A DNA stretch of 64,000 nt. Source: Bacteroidales bacterium. Its GTDB lineage: Bacteria; Bacteroidota; Bacteroidia; Bacteroidales; UBA932. This document shows, piece after piece, positions 27,282 to 35,559 of this stretch. Each line of letters starts with the position of its first letter. The first letter of the stretch is position 1. A program made the translations under genes and the position numbers. The notes below the pieces were generated by a model that was not told where the DNA came from, did not search any database, and worked only from the letters and a program-made list of their open reading frames with translations. The DNA is taken from positions 62,001-126,000 of the forward strand of contig JAFQAR010000043.1 in assembly GCA_017399905.1 (NCBI GenBank), read 5' to 3'.

Positions 27282-28910
27282 ATGGAAAGCTACAGACATC
27301 ATATCAAGTGGTTATGGAAGACATCTGCAGGCTTCCGCATGAGCATCATGGCGGTCGGTCTGGTGAGCGTGATTTCCGTAGCCGTGTCCATGTTCCATGT
27401 GTGGGTCAGCAAGCATCTCGTCGACATAGCGACAGGCAGCGCCGAGGGCCGTCTGGCTCCCTACATCATCCTGATGGCGGCCTGCGCCCTGGCTCAGATC
27501 CTCTTCTATGTCGTCATCAGCCATCTCGAGACAAAGACAGACGTCAGCATACGCAACTCAGTGAGGTACAGCTACTTCATCAAGATTATGGAGAGCCGGT
27601 GGGCGGGCAAGGAGGCCCTGCACACGGGCGACATGCTGAACCGCCTGGAAGGCGATGTCGCCCGTGTGGCCGACACCCTTGCCCGCACGATGCCGGCGCT
27701 GCTCGCGACTGCCGTCCAGCTCGCCGCCGCCCTCCTCTTCCTCGGCTACCTCGACTGGCGTCTCGCCGCCGTGGTGGTCGTGATCATGCCAATAGCCCTC
27801 CTCCTCAGCCGCAGCTACATCAAGCGCATGCGCCGGCTTACGGGAGACATCCGCAGCACTGACAGCCGCATCCAGACCCATATCCAGGAAAACATCCAGC
27901 ACAGGACCCTCATATCCTCGATGGAGAATACAGGTCATGCGATAGACTCCCTCGGAGAGTTCCAGGACGACCTCAAGCAGCAGACCATCAACAGGAACAA
28001 CTATAACCTCTTCTCCCGCTCCATCATCCAGCTGGGCTTCTCGGCGGGCTACATCACCGCCTTCGCATGGGGAGTATCGGGCATCGCTTCGCATGCCATC
28101 ACCTTCGGAACCATGACTGCCTTCCTGCAGCTGGTCGGTCAGGTCCAGAGGCCTATCTCCAAGATAGCCAGGCAGATACCTACCCTGATACATACGATCA
28201 CGTCGATAGACAGGCTGGGCGAGCTGGATCTTCCGCAGGAAGAGAAAGGCGAGCCCGTGCGTCTCGCAGGCCAGCTCGGAGTACGGTTCTCGGATGTGGA
28301 TTTCAGGTATCCGGACGGCACTGTCAATGTGATCGAAGGATTCAGCTATGACTTCAGGCCGGGTACCATGACGGCAGTCGTCGGTGAGACAGGTATAGGA
28401 AAGAGCACGCTGATCCGTCTCATGCTTGCCCTCCTGCTTCCGGACAAGGGCAAGGTGGAGTACTATAATGACGAAGAGACCGTAAGCGCCTCTCCGATGA
28501 CCCGCTGCAACATCGTTTATGTGCCTCAGGGCAATACACTTATAAGCGGAACCATCCGCGAAAACCTCCTCGTCGGCAAGTCGGACGCGACTGAAGACGA
28601 GATGCGCGAGGCCCTCCACACGGCGGTCGCGGACTTCGTCCACGACCTGCCCGAGGGCCTCGACACCCTCTGCGGTGAGCGCGGAGCCGGCCTCAGCGAG
28701 GGTCAGGCGCAGCGCATTGCCATAGCCCGCGGCCTCCTCCGTCCGGGCGGCGTCCTCCTGCTCGATGAGCCGTCGTCCGCCCTCGACTCCCAGACGGAGT
28801 CGCTCCTCGTCGAGCGCATACGCGCCCGCCTCGGCCGCCGCACCCTCATCCTCGTGACCCACAATCCGCGCACCGCCTCTCTCTGCACCGGAACCGTGCG
28901 CATGTCATGA
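27282..28910 (+). CDS. ABC exporter, fused membrane and ATPase domains
   Basis: Half-transporter of the type IV exporter class (MsbA-like architecture). About six transmembrane helices occupy residues 15-300. The nucleotide-binding domain has Walker A GETGIGKST, the signature LSEGQAQRI, Walker B VLLLDEPSSALD and a His switch in LVTHNPRT. It is 542 residues. The substrate is unknown: it precedes upxY, but a promoter lies between the two genes, so it is not clearly part of the polysaccharide operon. It is divergent from the invertase gene. Confidence 0.88.
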   Translation: MESYRHHIKWLWKTSAGFRMSIMAVGLVSVISVAVSMFHVWVSKHLVDIATGSAEGRLAPYIILMAACALAQILFYVVISHLETKTDVSIRNSVRYSYFIKIMESRWAGKEALHTGDMLNRLEGDVARVADTLARTMPALLATAVQLAAALLFLGYLDWRLAAVVVVIMPIALLLSRSYIKRMRRLTGDIRSTDSRIQTHIQENIQHRTLISSMENTGHAIDSLGEFQDDLKQQTINRNNYNLFSRSIIQLGFSAGYITAFAWGVSGIASHAITFGTMTAFLQLVGQVQRPISKIARQIPTLIHTITSIDRLGELDLPQEEKGEPVRLAGQLGVRFSDVDFRYPDGTVNVIEGFSYDFRPGTMTAVVGETGIGKSTLIRLMLALLLPDKGKVEYYNDEETVSASPMTRCNIVYVPQGNTLISGTIRENLLVGKSDATEDEMREALHTAVADFVHDLPEGLDTLCGERGAGLSEGQAQRIAIARGLLRPGGVLLLDEPSSALDSQTESLLVERIRARLGRRTLILVTHNPRTASLCTGTVRMS

Positions 28911-28932
28911 GCCCACTTTACCTCCTAATTCC

Positions 28933-28963
28933 TTGTTATTCTGCAAAATAAGGTCTATCTTTG
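28933..28963 (+). promoter_or_regulatory. Bacteroidales sigma-ABfr-type promoter of upxY
   Basis: TTG (28933-28935), then exactly 20 nt, then TATCTTTG (28956-28963), fits the -33/-7 consensus TTG-N19-21-TAnnTTTG. Transcription would start near 28970, giving a leader of about 125 nt before the upxY ATG. Confidence 0.65.
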
Positions 28964-29051
28964 TTAGTGATATCGTGGATTGGGTGTGTCAATGTGTGAG
29001 AGCTTGGGTAGGGCAGTCGCACTCATTTCCAAAAATCAATATTTATAAATG

Positions 29052-29083
29052 TTTGACGTTCAGGGACTTACTTGGACGTCAAA
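29052..29083 (+). promoter_or_regulatory. Inverted repeat in the upxY leader
   Basis: TTTGACGT (29052-29059) and ACGTCAAA (29076-29083) are perfect inverted repeats around a 16-nt spacer, ending 11 nt before the upxY ATG and just before the GAGAAGG ribosome-binding site. They could form an RNA hairpin that affects translation or bind a dimeric protein. Confidence 0.5.
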
Positions 29084-29094
29084 GCCGAGAAGGT

Positions 29095-29658
29095 ATGCCC
29101 GATACTGAACCAATCCTCTGGTACGCGATGCGTGCGACATACGGCAGGAACCAGGAGGCGAAGAAAAAGCTCGATGAAGCCGGAGTCGAATCCTTCATTC
29201 CGATGCATCATGTGGTCACCATCGACAGAAGGGGAAGAAAGGTCAAGAAGCTTGTGCCGGTCGTGAGGGACCTCGTCTTCGTCAGGACCGACCGCAGCAG
29301 TATGCTCCTTCTCAAGGAACAACTGGACTATCTAAGAAACATCTACATCCCGACCGAGGACGGAAAGAAGCAGATCGTGGTCGTGCCCGACAACCAGATG
29401 GAGAACTTCATCAAGGTCACATTCGCTGCGGCCGACGGCATCCTCTTCTTCAGCCCGGACGAGATCAACCTCACCAAAGGCACACGCGTGCGCATCCACG
29501 GTGGCCAGTTCAACGGCCTCGAGGGCACGTTCATCAAAGTTAAGGGAGCCCGCGACAAGCGCGTCGTCGTCGACATTGCCGGCGTAATAGTCGTGGCAAC
29601 CTGCACCCTCAAGTGCGACCTTGTGGAGGTAATCAAAGACCCTGAAACGACAGAATGA
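29095..29658 (+). CDS. upxY: UpxY-family NusG-like transcription antiterminator
   Basis: Locus-specific NusG paralogue that lets RNA polymerase read through the polysaccharide operon. The start at 29095 is chosen because GAGAAGG lies just upstream and the product begins MPDTEPILWYAMRATYGRN, the normal NGN-domain start; the longer frame from 28933 would include the promoter. The NGN domain spans residues about 8-105 and a KOW motif (VRIHGGQFNGLEGTFIKV) about 130-165. It is 187 residues, as in UpxY proteins. The stop overlaps the next start (ATGA). It is first in the polysaccharide operon, the usual place for upxY. Confidence 0.9.
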   Translation: MPDTEPILWYAMRATYGRNQEAKKKLDEAGVESFIPMHHVVTIDRRGRKVKKLVPVVRDLVFVRTDRSSMLLLKEQLDYLRNIYIPTEDGKKQIVVVPDNQMENFIKVTFAAADGILFFSPDEINLTKGTRVRIHGGQFNGLEGTFIKVKGARDKRVVVDIAGVIVVATCTLKCDLVEVIKDPETTE

Positions 29659-30083
29659 TCATCGCAGTAGACTTCGACGGCACCATCGTCGAGCATCGTT
29701 ACCCGCACATCGGCAAGGAACTCCCCTTCGCCATAGCATCCCTCAAGCAGATACAGTCGGAAGGACACGCCCTCATTCTCTGGACCGCCCGTGAAGGCAG
29801 GCTCCTGCAGGAAGCCATCGACTTCTGCGAAAAGCGCGGCCTGGAGTTCTTCGCCGTCAACAGCAACTACCCCGGCGAGGAAGTCGACGAGGCCGGCATC
29901 CGCGCCCGCAAGCTCCACGCCGACCTCTTCATCGACGACCGCGCCGTCGGCGGCCTCCCCGACTGGGGCGCCATCTACGAGGTCGTCCACAACCGCTGGA
30001 CCTGGCGCCAGTACTACGAATACCTCGGCACCCTCCCCAAGGAGGAGAAGAAGGGGTTTTGGGCTAGGATTTTTGGGAGGTAG
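29655..30083 (+). CDS. Small HAD-superfamily phosphatase
   Basis: Predicted cytosolic phosphatase without a cap domain. The nucleophile motif is DFDGT (Asp6, Asp8), with WTAREG as motif II and FIDDRAVGG as the metal-binding motif. The 142-residue length resembles small Bacteroides HAD proteins found in polysaccharide loci. The ATG overlaps the upxY stop, so the two are translationally coupled. It is not an UpxZ, which is the usual second gene in B. fragilis capsule loci. The C-terminal LPKEEKKGFWARIFGR is basic. Confidence 0.85.
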   Translation: MIIAVDFDGTIVEHRYPHIGKELPFAIASLKQIQSEGHALILWTAREGRLLQEAIDFCEKRGLEFFAVNSNYPGEEVDEAGIRARKLHADLFIDDRAVGGLPDWGAIYEVVHNRWTWRQYYEYLGTLPKEEKKGFWARIFGR

Positions 30084-30086
30084 CAC

Positions 30087-30147
30087 GTCATTCCCGACTT
30101 GATCGGGAATCTGTCATTTCGAGCGAGCATCGCGAGTCGAGAAATCT
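30087..30147 (+). repeat. Two dispersed repeats in tandem
   Basis: Unit 1 (30087-30112) is GTCATTCCCGA ... TCGGGAATCT, unit 2 (30113-30147) is GTCATTTCGAGCGAGC ... GAGAAATCT. They mark the left border of the AT-rich accessory island. Confidence 0.75.
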
Positions 30148-30192
30148 GTTGGAATGGAATTTTCAAAGGAATAGAAAGAAAACTATTAATAT

Positions 30193-31257
30193 ATGAAACT
30201 GATACATTGTGGTTTAGCAAACAGAAGCTGGAGAACTGACCGGATAGGTTTGTTCTCTCAGAATCTTCTTGTGGGAAAGAATTCAGTAGGAAAATCGACC
30301 CTTATAAGGGGATTGTCGCACATGGCCTCTCTTCTCTCTCAAAGAAGGCCTTTGGGGAATAATGAAGATATAGCTTGCCTGATTGCCATAGAGGATGAAA
30401 AGTTTACAGCAATATACAGATTTGCGTGGAATGATGCGAAAGTCCAGGATGAGTTCCTGTCTGTAGTCTATGATGATGGACATAAAAAAGTGTGGATCGA
30501 ACGTACTGCTGAAACTGCAAAATTTGAAGGTGAAGTTGTAAACCCTCCTCAAGACAAGCTCCTGCTCAACTTGAAAAGAGATACTGTATTGTATCAGGAA
30601 ATCGAATCCATCATATCATGGGCAGAAAACGTAGATGCCTTTTCATTTAACGAGTTTGATATTGACGGAGACGACAGACTGTATTCGAGGTTCATAAATG
30701 GAGGAGATAACCTTTATTCAATGCTCAGAACTTTGGATAAGGACTCTATAGACAACGTTCTGAAAACAGCTGCGGATATGGACTACCATCTTGATAAGAT
30801 AGAGGCAGTGGAATTCGCTGATATAAAGAAAGTTCTTTTTGTCGAGAAGAATGTTGTGGAACCGCTTTTTGACGTTACTTTATCAAAAGGAATGTTCCGA
30901 ACGCTTTATCTCTTGATCTATCTTGAATATGTAACTAAATCCGGCAAACCGGCAACTCTTCTGATAGATGACCTTTGCGAAGGTCTCGATTATGACCGCT
31001 CCACCAAGCTTGGCAAGTATGTGTTTGATTATTGCTCAAAGAACGACATCCAGCTTATAGCCTCTTCAAATGACTCTTTCCTGATGGATGTGGTTGACTT
31101 GAATTATTGGAGCATACTTCAAAGAGATGGCAGCAAGGTTTCATCAATAAATTGTGAGAATAATCCCGAACTTTTCGAGGATTTCAGTTTCACTGGATTA
31201 AGTAATTTCGATTTGTTATCATCAGACTTTATAGCAAGACACAACAAAAAGAAGTAG
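30193..31257 (+). CDS. AAA/ABC-type ATPase of a putative defence pair (pair 1)
   Basis: An SMC-like soluble ATPase of 354 residues. Walker A is GKNSVGKST (residues 28-36), a signature-like LSKGMFRTLYLL lies near 235, Walker B LLIDDLCEGLD near 257, and LIASSND near 287 stands in the switch position. The region between holds helical insertions. The next gene starts 5 bp after the stop and encodes a putative TOPRIM-like protein; ATPase plus TOPRIM/DUF pairs are common in anti-phage systems such as PARIS. The gene is AT-rich compared with upxY-HAD upstream, suggesting transfer. I do not recognise a named family, so the defence role is inference from architecture. Confidence 0.75.
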   Translation: MKLIHCGLANRSWRTDRIGLFSQNLLVGKNSVGKSTLIRGLSHMASLLSQRRPLGNNEDIACLIAIEDEKFTAIYRFAWNDAKVQDEFLSVVYDDGHKKVWIERTAETAKFEGEVVNPPQDKLLLNLKRDTVLYQEIESIISWAENVDAFSFNEFDIDGDDRLYSRFINGGDNLYSMLRTLDKDSIDNVLKTAADMDYHLDKIEAVEFADIKKVLFVEKNVVEPLFDVTLSKGMFRTLYLLIYLEYVTKSGKPATLLIDDLCEGLDYDRSTKLGKYVFDYCSKNDIQLIASSNDSFLMDVVDLNYWSILQRDGSKVSSINCENNPELFEDFSFTGLSNFDLLSSDFIARHNKKK

Positions 31258-31262
31258 GGAAG

Positions 31263-31973
31263 ATGAATGTGAGGAAGGTGGCTCTGTTTGTTGAAGGATT
31301 GGCAGAGCAGGTGTTTGTGAGAGATTTCCTGGTTAAATGGTATGGCTGGGATATTAATAAAGTAGGTATCGATTGCTATATGCTTCATGCTGGTAATGAG
31401 CATTATGCTCCATACTCACATGGAAGTGTTGATAGTGAGAATTATTACCAGATCTTCAATGTCGGCAATGATAACAGTGTGCTGAGCGTTATGCTCGACA
31501 GGGCAGACAGATTGCATAATGCGGGTTATTCATTGGTGATAGGTTTGAAAGATATGTTCAATAAGGTTTACCATCAGAAAACATTTCAGAAGAACAACGG
31601 ACGTATCATAGATCCGGAACTCAATGAAAGGTTCATCCAAAGTGCAAAAGATACGATAGAGATTTCTTCCAAGCCATTGGAACTTCAGATGCACTTTGCC
31701 ATCATGGAAGTTGAAGCCTGGCTGTTGGGAATGCCTAAGCTTATGGAACATCTTCAAGATGTCAGCGATCCTGAAACGGACATCTACCACCCTGCGGTAA
31801 AGCTTAAGGAACTGATGGAGGACCTGGGTTCAGGATATGACAAACACAGCAAGGATATAGAGACCATAATCGGAGATCTTGAGAAGGAAGACTATCTCGC
31901 TTTGTATGAATCCGGTAGGTGCCAGTCATTCAGGAATTTTGTGGATTCATTAGTGGACGTAAAAGAAAACTAA
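31263..31973 (+). CDS. DUF4276/TOPRIM-like putative nuclease (pair 1)
   Basis: 236 residues. The start KVALFVEGLAEQVFVRDFL has the Glu-Gly of TOPRIM and DUF4276-type proteins. VIGLKDM near residue 95 and the acidic FAIMEVEAWLLGMPKL near 140 could supply further metal ligands, and EVEAWLL is typical of this broad group. No transmembrane segment is seen. Tight spacing to the ATPase gene implies one operon. In comparable pairs the ATPase senses an invader and releases or activates this effector. The nuclease assignment rests on short motifs only; a ligand-binding or adaptor function is possible. Confidence 0.6.
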   Translation: MNVRKVALFVEGLAEQVFVRDFLVKWYGWDINKVGIDCYMLHAGNEHYAPYSHGSVDSENYYQIFNVGNDNSVLSVMLDRADRLHNAGYSLVIGLKDMFNKVYHQKTFQKNNGRIIDPELNERFIQSAKDTIEISSKPLELQMHFAIMEVEAWLLGMPKLMEHLQDVSDPETDIYHPAVKLKELMEDLGSGYDKHSKDIETIIGDLEKEDYLALYESGRCQSFRNFVDSLVDVKEN

Positions 31974-32049
31974 ATCATGGAACATACGTCCCGACATCAG
32001 ATGAAGCCATGTTTATGCTTGTTTCGTGTAGTGCATTTATTTGTTATTT

Positions 32050-32076
32050 AAGTAAGAAAGTAAGTAAGTAAGTAAG
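32050..32076 (+). repeat. AAGT tetranucleotide tract upstream of ATPase 2
   Basis: An imperfect run of AAGT/AAGA units with four uninterrupted AAGT copies plus AAG (32058-32076), ending 15 bp before the ATG at 32092. A tract this close to a start could alter promoter spacing or translation by slippage. Confidence 0.7.
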
Positions 32077-32091
32077 ATAAAACATAAACAT

Positions 32092-33402
32092 ATGAAATTA
32101 TCATTAAGAAATGTCAATAAGATCAGAAAAGCAGATGTTGAGCTGAATGGATTGACTGTGATAGTTGGAGAAAATGATTCAGGAAAGAGTACGGTAGGAC
32201 GTATTCTTTTTACGATTATTAAATCATTGGTACATACAAATATAAATGATCAGAAAAGAACTGATGAACTTGTCAAGAAGTATGTGAACTCATTTTACAA
32301 GAGATTGTCAAAAGGTGAGTTTTCTGTTGTGGGTATGGAGCTAAGTCAGAGTCCATTTCCTAGGGTGGCAACAGAATTCATACGTGAAATACAAGAGGCG
32401 GTTTCGATAGACGAATATATTAAAGAGAAATGTGAGGATGTAGATTCTCTATCATCTTCTCCTAGATTAAAATCGTTGATGAAGGATGACCTCAATAGAA
32501 TACTGATCTGCAAGACTCACGATAATGATAGGGCTGCAAGCCTCCAAACTGTTTTTCAGTTTGTTGCAGAGTCTGAATTCCTAAATCAGCTGGGAGTAAA
32601 TAACGAAACCCTTGATATATCGTTATATGATGAAGCAGATAAAGAAATATTCAGTCATCGAATAGATGGAAGTAAGGCAGTAACTGGATGTAGAGATGGA
32701 GAACCATTGAGTGATGTAGTATACGTTGAGTCTCCGTTGTACATGCATCTTTTGGAACTTTTAAAAAGGACTCAGGTATATACTGAAACAGAAAACAAGC
32801 AATGGTTTCTATCTCCTATGGTTCCATATCACATTAAGGATTTTGCCGATAAATTGAATACGACGAGATCGAATACCATGAGTTTGTTCTCACATAATGA
32901 TTATAACTTCAACTCTAGTGAAATTGTAGGTGGGGAATTTGAGTATGACAAGAAAAAGAAATCACTTGTATTCAAGAAAGAAGGGATGGAGCTATACCCA
33001 TTAAATGTCGCGTCTGGTATCAAGATATTCGGTGTTCTACAGATATTGCTGGATTCAGGATACATAAGTGCTGAGTGTCCACTTGTCTGGGATGAACCAG
33101 AGAATCATCTTCATCCGGAATGGCAGGTTGAGTTTGCAAAGATATTGGTTCAGCTATCTAAATCAGGTGTTCCTGTCTTGATAACGACTCATAGTCCATA
33201 TTTTCTTCAGGCTATACGTTATTTCTCTGCATTGGAAAGAATCGAAGACTTTGTGAACTATTACTCAGCGGAATGTGTTGAAGGAAATATGGTGGATATG
33301 GTTGATGTGAAGGAAGATCTGAATAGTGTATTCCTTAAATTAGCTACACCGTTGAATAAGATTATGAATGTGGATGCTGCAAGACAAGGGTTAGAATTGT
33401 GA
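32092..33402 (+). CDS. AAA15-type ATPase of a second putative defence pair
   Basis: 436 residues. Walker A is GENDSGKST (26-34). The C-terminal half has LNVASGIKIFGVLQIL as the signature region, CPLVWDEPENHLHPEWQ as Walker B with the OLD/RecF-like DEPExHLHP form, and LITTHSPYFLQAI as the switch His. The central part is a helical insertion. This arrangement is that of OLD-family/AAA15 ATPases but without the C-terminal TOPRIM domain; the adjacent gene probably supplies the nuclease. The stop codon overlaps the start region of that gene. Function in phage defence is inferred. Confidence 0.8.
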   Translation: MKLSLRNVNKIRKADVELNGLTVIVGENDSGKSTVGRILFTIIKSLVHTNINDQKRTDELVKKYVNSFYKRLSKGEFSVVGMELSQSPFPRVATEFIREIQEAVSIDEYIKEKCEDVDSLSSSPRLKSLMKDDLNRILICKTHDNDRAASLQTVFQFVAESEFLNQLGVNNETLDISLYDEADKEIFSHRIDGSKAVTGCRDGEPLSDVVYVESPLYMHLLELLKRTQVYTETENKQWFLSPMVPYHIKDFADKLNTTRSNTMSLFSHNDYNFNSSEIVGGEFEYDKKKKSLVFKKEGMELYPLNVASGIKIFGVLQILLDSGYISAECPLVWDEPENHLHPEWQVEFAKILVQLSKSGVPVLITTHSPYFLQAIRYFSALERIEDFVNYYSAECVEGNMVDMVDVKEDLNSVFLKLATPLNKIMNVDAARQGLEL

Positions 33403-33404
33403 GT

Positions 33405-34013
33405 ATGACTGCAGAGCAATTTTATAAATATATTAAACAAAATTTTGATGTCAATGATGTGATTCTGTGCGATTTGCATAAGCCATGCAAATCAGTCCGC
33501 AGATGTAAGCATGAACCACATCATCCAGTGGTTGATTTTGATGATATTAAGAAAAAATATCATGCTGGCCTTTCAGGAGATACACCTGCATCTGTTGATG
33601 GAATAACTTTTTCAGGACGAAGACTTTGTTTTGTGGAGATGAAAGGTTGGGTGGAATTTCTGACTCATCTGAGGGCAAAAAACAAGGCTATTGCTATCGA
33701 GAAAAAAGCAGCTTCGTATGACTTAAATAAAAAGCTGTTTGATAGTTTAGATATATGTGAAGTTCTCTCAGGAACACAAGGTCAACTATCGGATGTGCCC
33801 ATTACGTTTGTTTTGGTTACAGATATTGAAACTGAATCAAATGGATTATTTATGTTCCATTCAAATCTGTTGAGACTTGCAGATCCGGCAGATAACTGGA
33901 TAGATACTTGTAATAAGGAGCTACGTGCCCGCTTGGATGCAATTCCTGATAATATACCAACTGTGTATATCAGTTGTAAGGATTTTGATGAGACTCTTGC
34001 CAAACTAGCATAG
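33405..34013 (+). CDS. Putative PD-(D/E)XK nuclease partner of ATPase 2
   Basis: A 202-residue soluble protein; an alternative GTG start at 33399 adds two residues and overlaps the ATPase stop. The core ASVDGITFSGRRLCFVEMKG fits the D...ExK pattern of PD-(D/E)XK nucleases, with Asp on one strand and Glu-Met-Lys on the next. An N-terminal Cys/His cluster (ILCDLHKPCKSVRRCKHEPHH) might bind zinc. The rest is alpha/beta. Pairing with an overlapping AAA15 gene suggests a two-component restriction-like system. I know no named system with precisely this pair. Confidence 0.6.
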   Translation: MTAEQFYKYIKQNFDVNDVILCDLHKPCKSVRRCKHEPHHPVVDFDDIKKKYHAGLSGDTPASVDGITFSGRRLCFVEMKGWVEFLTHLRAKNKAIAIEKKAASYDLNKKLFDSLDICEVLSGTQGQLSDVPITFVLVTDIETESNGLFMFHSNLLRLADPADNWIDTCNKELRARLDAIPDNIPTVYISCKDFDETLAKLA

Positions 34014-34073
34014 TTTTAGTGAAGAATGCTATAGTGAGGGACATAGATATTGAATATCAAACATATCAATAAA

Positions 34074-34433
34074 ATGAAACTATTAGACACCATTATGAAC
34101 TGGCTTGAGAAATATGGCCGTACTATATGGTACATGCTTCTATTAGTGTTATCAATTGTTTATGTTGCAATAAATTTCTGTGATTTTATTTCTACTGAAT
34201 TGTTGAAAGGGTTTACGGGCAGGCATGTTCTGTTTATTGTTTGTCTGGCCTTACTGGTGTCTCCTCTTTTTGATTCGTTTGAAGGTTTTGGCTTTAAACT
34301 TAGCAGGAGGAAAAAAGAACAGATGGATTCTGAACTGAGTGAATTATCTAAAAAAGTCTTGACCAAAGATGATATTCAGGTCAAGAATTTGGAGACTGAG
34401 TTCAAGAAGGTAAAGCGATACGAAGAAAAGTAG
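34074..34433 (+). CDS. Small membrane protein of unknown function
   Basis: 119 residues from the ATG at 34074 (a TTG eight codons upstream is less likely). Two hydrophobic helices, about 16-38 and 50-70, are followed by a charged, coiled-coil-prone tail (SRRKKEQMDSELSELSKKV). No catalytic motif is visible. It follows the nuclease-like gene by 60 bp and precedes the next gene by 3 bp, so it is probably in the same operon. Many defence operons end with a small membrane effector, but nothing in this sequence proves that role. Confidence 0.6.
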   Translation: MKLLDTIMNWLEKYGRTIWYMLLLVLSIVYVAINFCDFISTELLKGFTGRHVLFIVCLALLVSPLFDSFEGFGFKLSRRKKEQMDSELSELSKKVLTKDDIQVKNLETEFKKVKRYEEK

Positions 34434-34436
34434 GTT

Positions 34437-34703
34437 ATGAAAGATTATATATATAATAAAGTTCGAGATCTTGTTCAGGATGGTCTTAATCAAATGAGAA
34501 ATTATAATCTTTCTGAGAGCCAGTATATGATTTGGCTTAAGTATTCTCAAGAATTATTGAGAATTATCACAGTTGATTATAATCCTTCAATTTATCTGAA
34601 TTATCTGAAAGTTGGATTGAATATGAATAATTCGTTGACTCCGGCACAAAAGGTGGGGGTTTGTGTGGATTATCTGATAGGGGTTTTACGTGTTCTGCTT
34701 TAG
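34437..34703 (+). CDS. Small helical protein of unknown function
   Basis: 88 residues, predicted soluble and mostly helical, rich in Tyr, Asn and Leu (for example YIYNKVRDLVQDGLNQ). It begins 3 bp after the preceding membrane-protein gene, implying translational coupling. I recognise no domain. Confidence 0.55.
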   Translation: MKDYIYNKVRDLVQDGLNQMRNYNLSESQYMIWLKYSQELLRIITVDYNPSIYLNYLKVGLNMNNSLTPAQKVGVCVDYLIGVLRVLL

Positions 34704-34741
34704 AAAAACAATCCTTTTTATTCTCTTCGAGTAAGAATCCT

Positions 34742-35542
34742 ATGAAAAGATTTAAGAAATACTGGTGGCTTTTAATTTTGATAGTAGTTGCTCCTATTAT
34801 TATCAATTATGCCCTTCTTATACCAGCTTTCGGACCGGTTGTGGGAGATAATGTGCATTGGTTGTCTTTTTGGGGAAGTTATCTGGCAGCACTTATTCCA
34901 GCCCTCGGAGCCTTTATTATCCTATTTATTCAGCGGGAGGATAATCATAATGAAAACAAGCATAACCGTCAACTTCAGGTCGATGTTTTGAAATATCAGC
35001 AGGAAATGCAGTGGCTGAATGAGAATAAGGATATCCTGATTGATTTTGCTTTAACGCTTAGTAAAGATGACCTTATTGAACTATCAAATAAGATTGGTGA
35101 AGGCAAGGACATCCTGCAAGATGTTAAAGTTCTTATGGGAAATCTAGTAAAACATGATTCTCGAGTAGGATTTATGAATGTGCCTGAAAAAACTGAGGCA
35201 TATAAACAATTCAATGATGAAAGACATCGCGCTTTTTATGCGCATAGGGATGCTATCCTGGATCTTCAGGAAATAAATATTCTATTTATGAGGACTCCGC
35301 TGATTCAGCGGCATATGACGTTGCAAGCTCGTTTGCAGCAAGGACTGATTCATAAGGGATTACAAGAAGTGATTGCTACTTACCCAAATGAGGCAGCTTT
35401 CATTCAGGCGAATCCTTTTGATGTTTCCATCGGATTGATTTCACGAATTCCAGATTTACTTGAAACAACCCGTAAGGCTGCATTGGATTATGTAAGGGCT
35501 GAAGAAGAAAGAATAGCAAAGATTTTAACTGAAGACAACTAA
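34742..35542 (+). CDS. Two-helix membrane protein with cytoplasmic helical domain
   Basis: 266 residues from the ATG at 34742; the longer frame from 34661 overlaps the previous gene and lacks a sensible start. Helices at about 8-28 and 38-60 (WLSFWGSYLAALIPALGAF) precede a long, charged alpha-helical region. The WxxFWGSYL type of second helix occurs in uncharacterised membrane proteins of mobile and defence regions; this is recalled resemblance, not a search result. It is followed 17 bp later by another two-helix protein, so the two may act together. Confidence 0.65.
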   Translation: MKRFKKYWWLLILIVVAPIIINYALLIPAFGPVVGDNVHWLSFWGSYLAALIPALGAFIILFIQREDNHNENKHNRQLQVDVLKYQQEMQWLNENKDILIDFALTLSKDDLIELSNKIGEGKDILQDVKVLMGNLVKHDSRVGFMNVPEKTEAYKQFNDERHRAFYAHRDAILDLQEINILFMRTPLIQRHMTLQARLQQGLIHKGLQEVIATYPNEAAFIQANPFDVSIGLISRIPDLLETTRKAALDYVRAEEERIAKILTEDN

Positions 35543-35559
35543 AGTCAAACACCTGACCC

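Noticed and set aside
27558-28862. 434-codon minus-strand open frame opposite the ABC exporter
   Set aside because: Antisense shadow of a gene with complete ABC motifs; composition-driven absence of stops.
28911-29094. Mpi-invertible promoter upstream of upxY
   Set aside because: No inverted repeats of adequate length were seen flanking the promoter; the only pair (29052-29083) lies wholly downstream of it in the leader.
29655-30083. UpxZ, the usual partner after UpxY
   Set aside because: The protein carries HAD phosphatase motifs (DFDGT, FIDDR) and does not resemble UpxZ.
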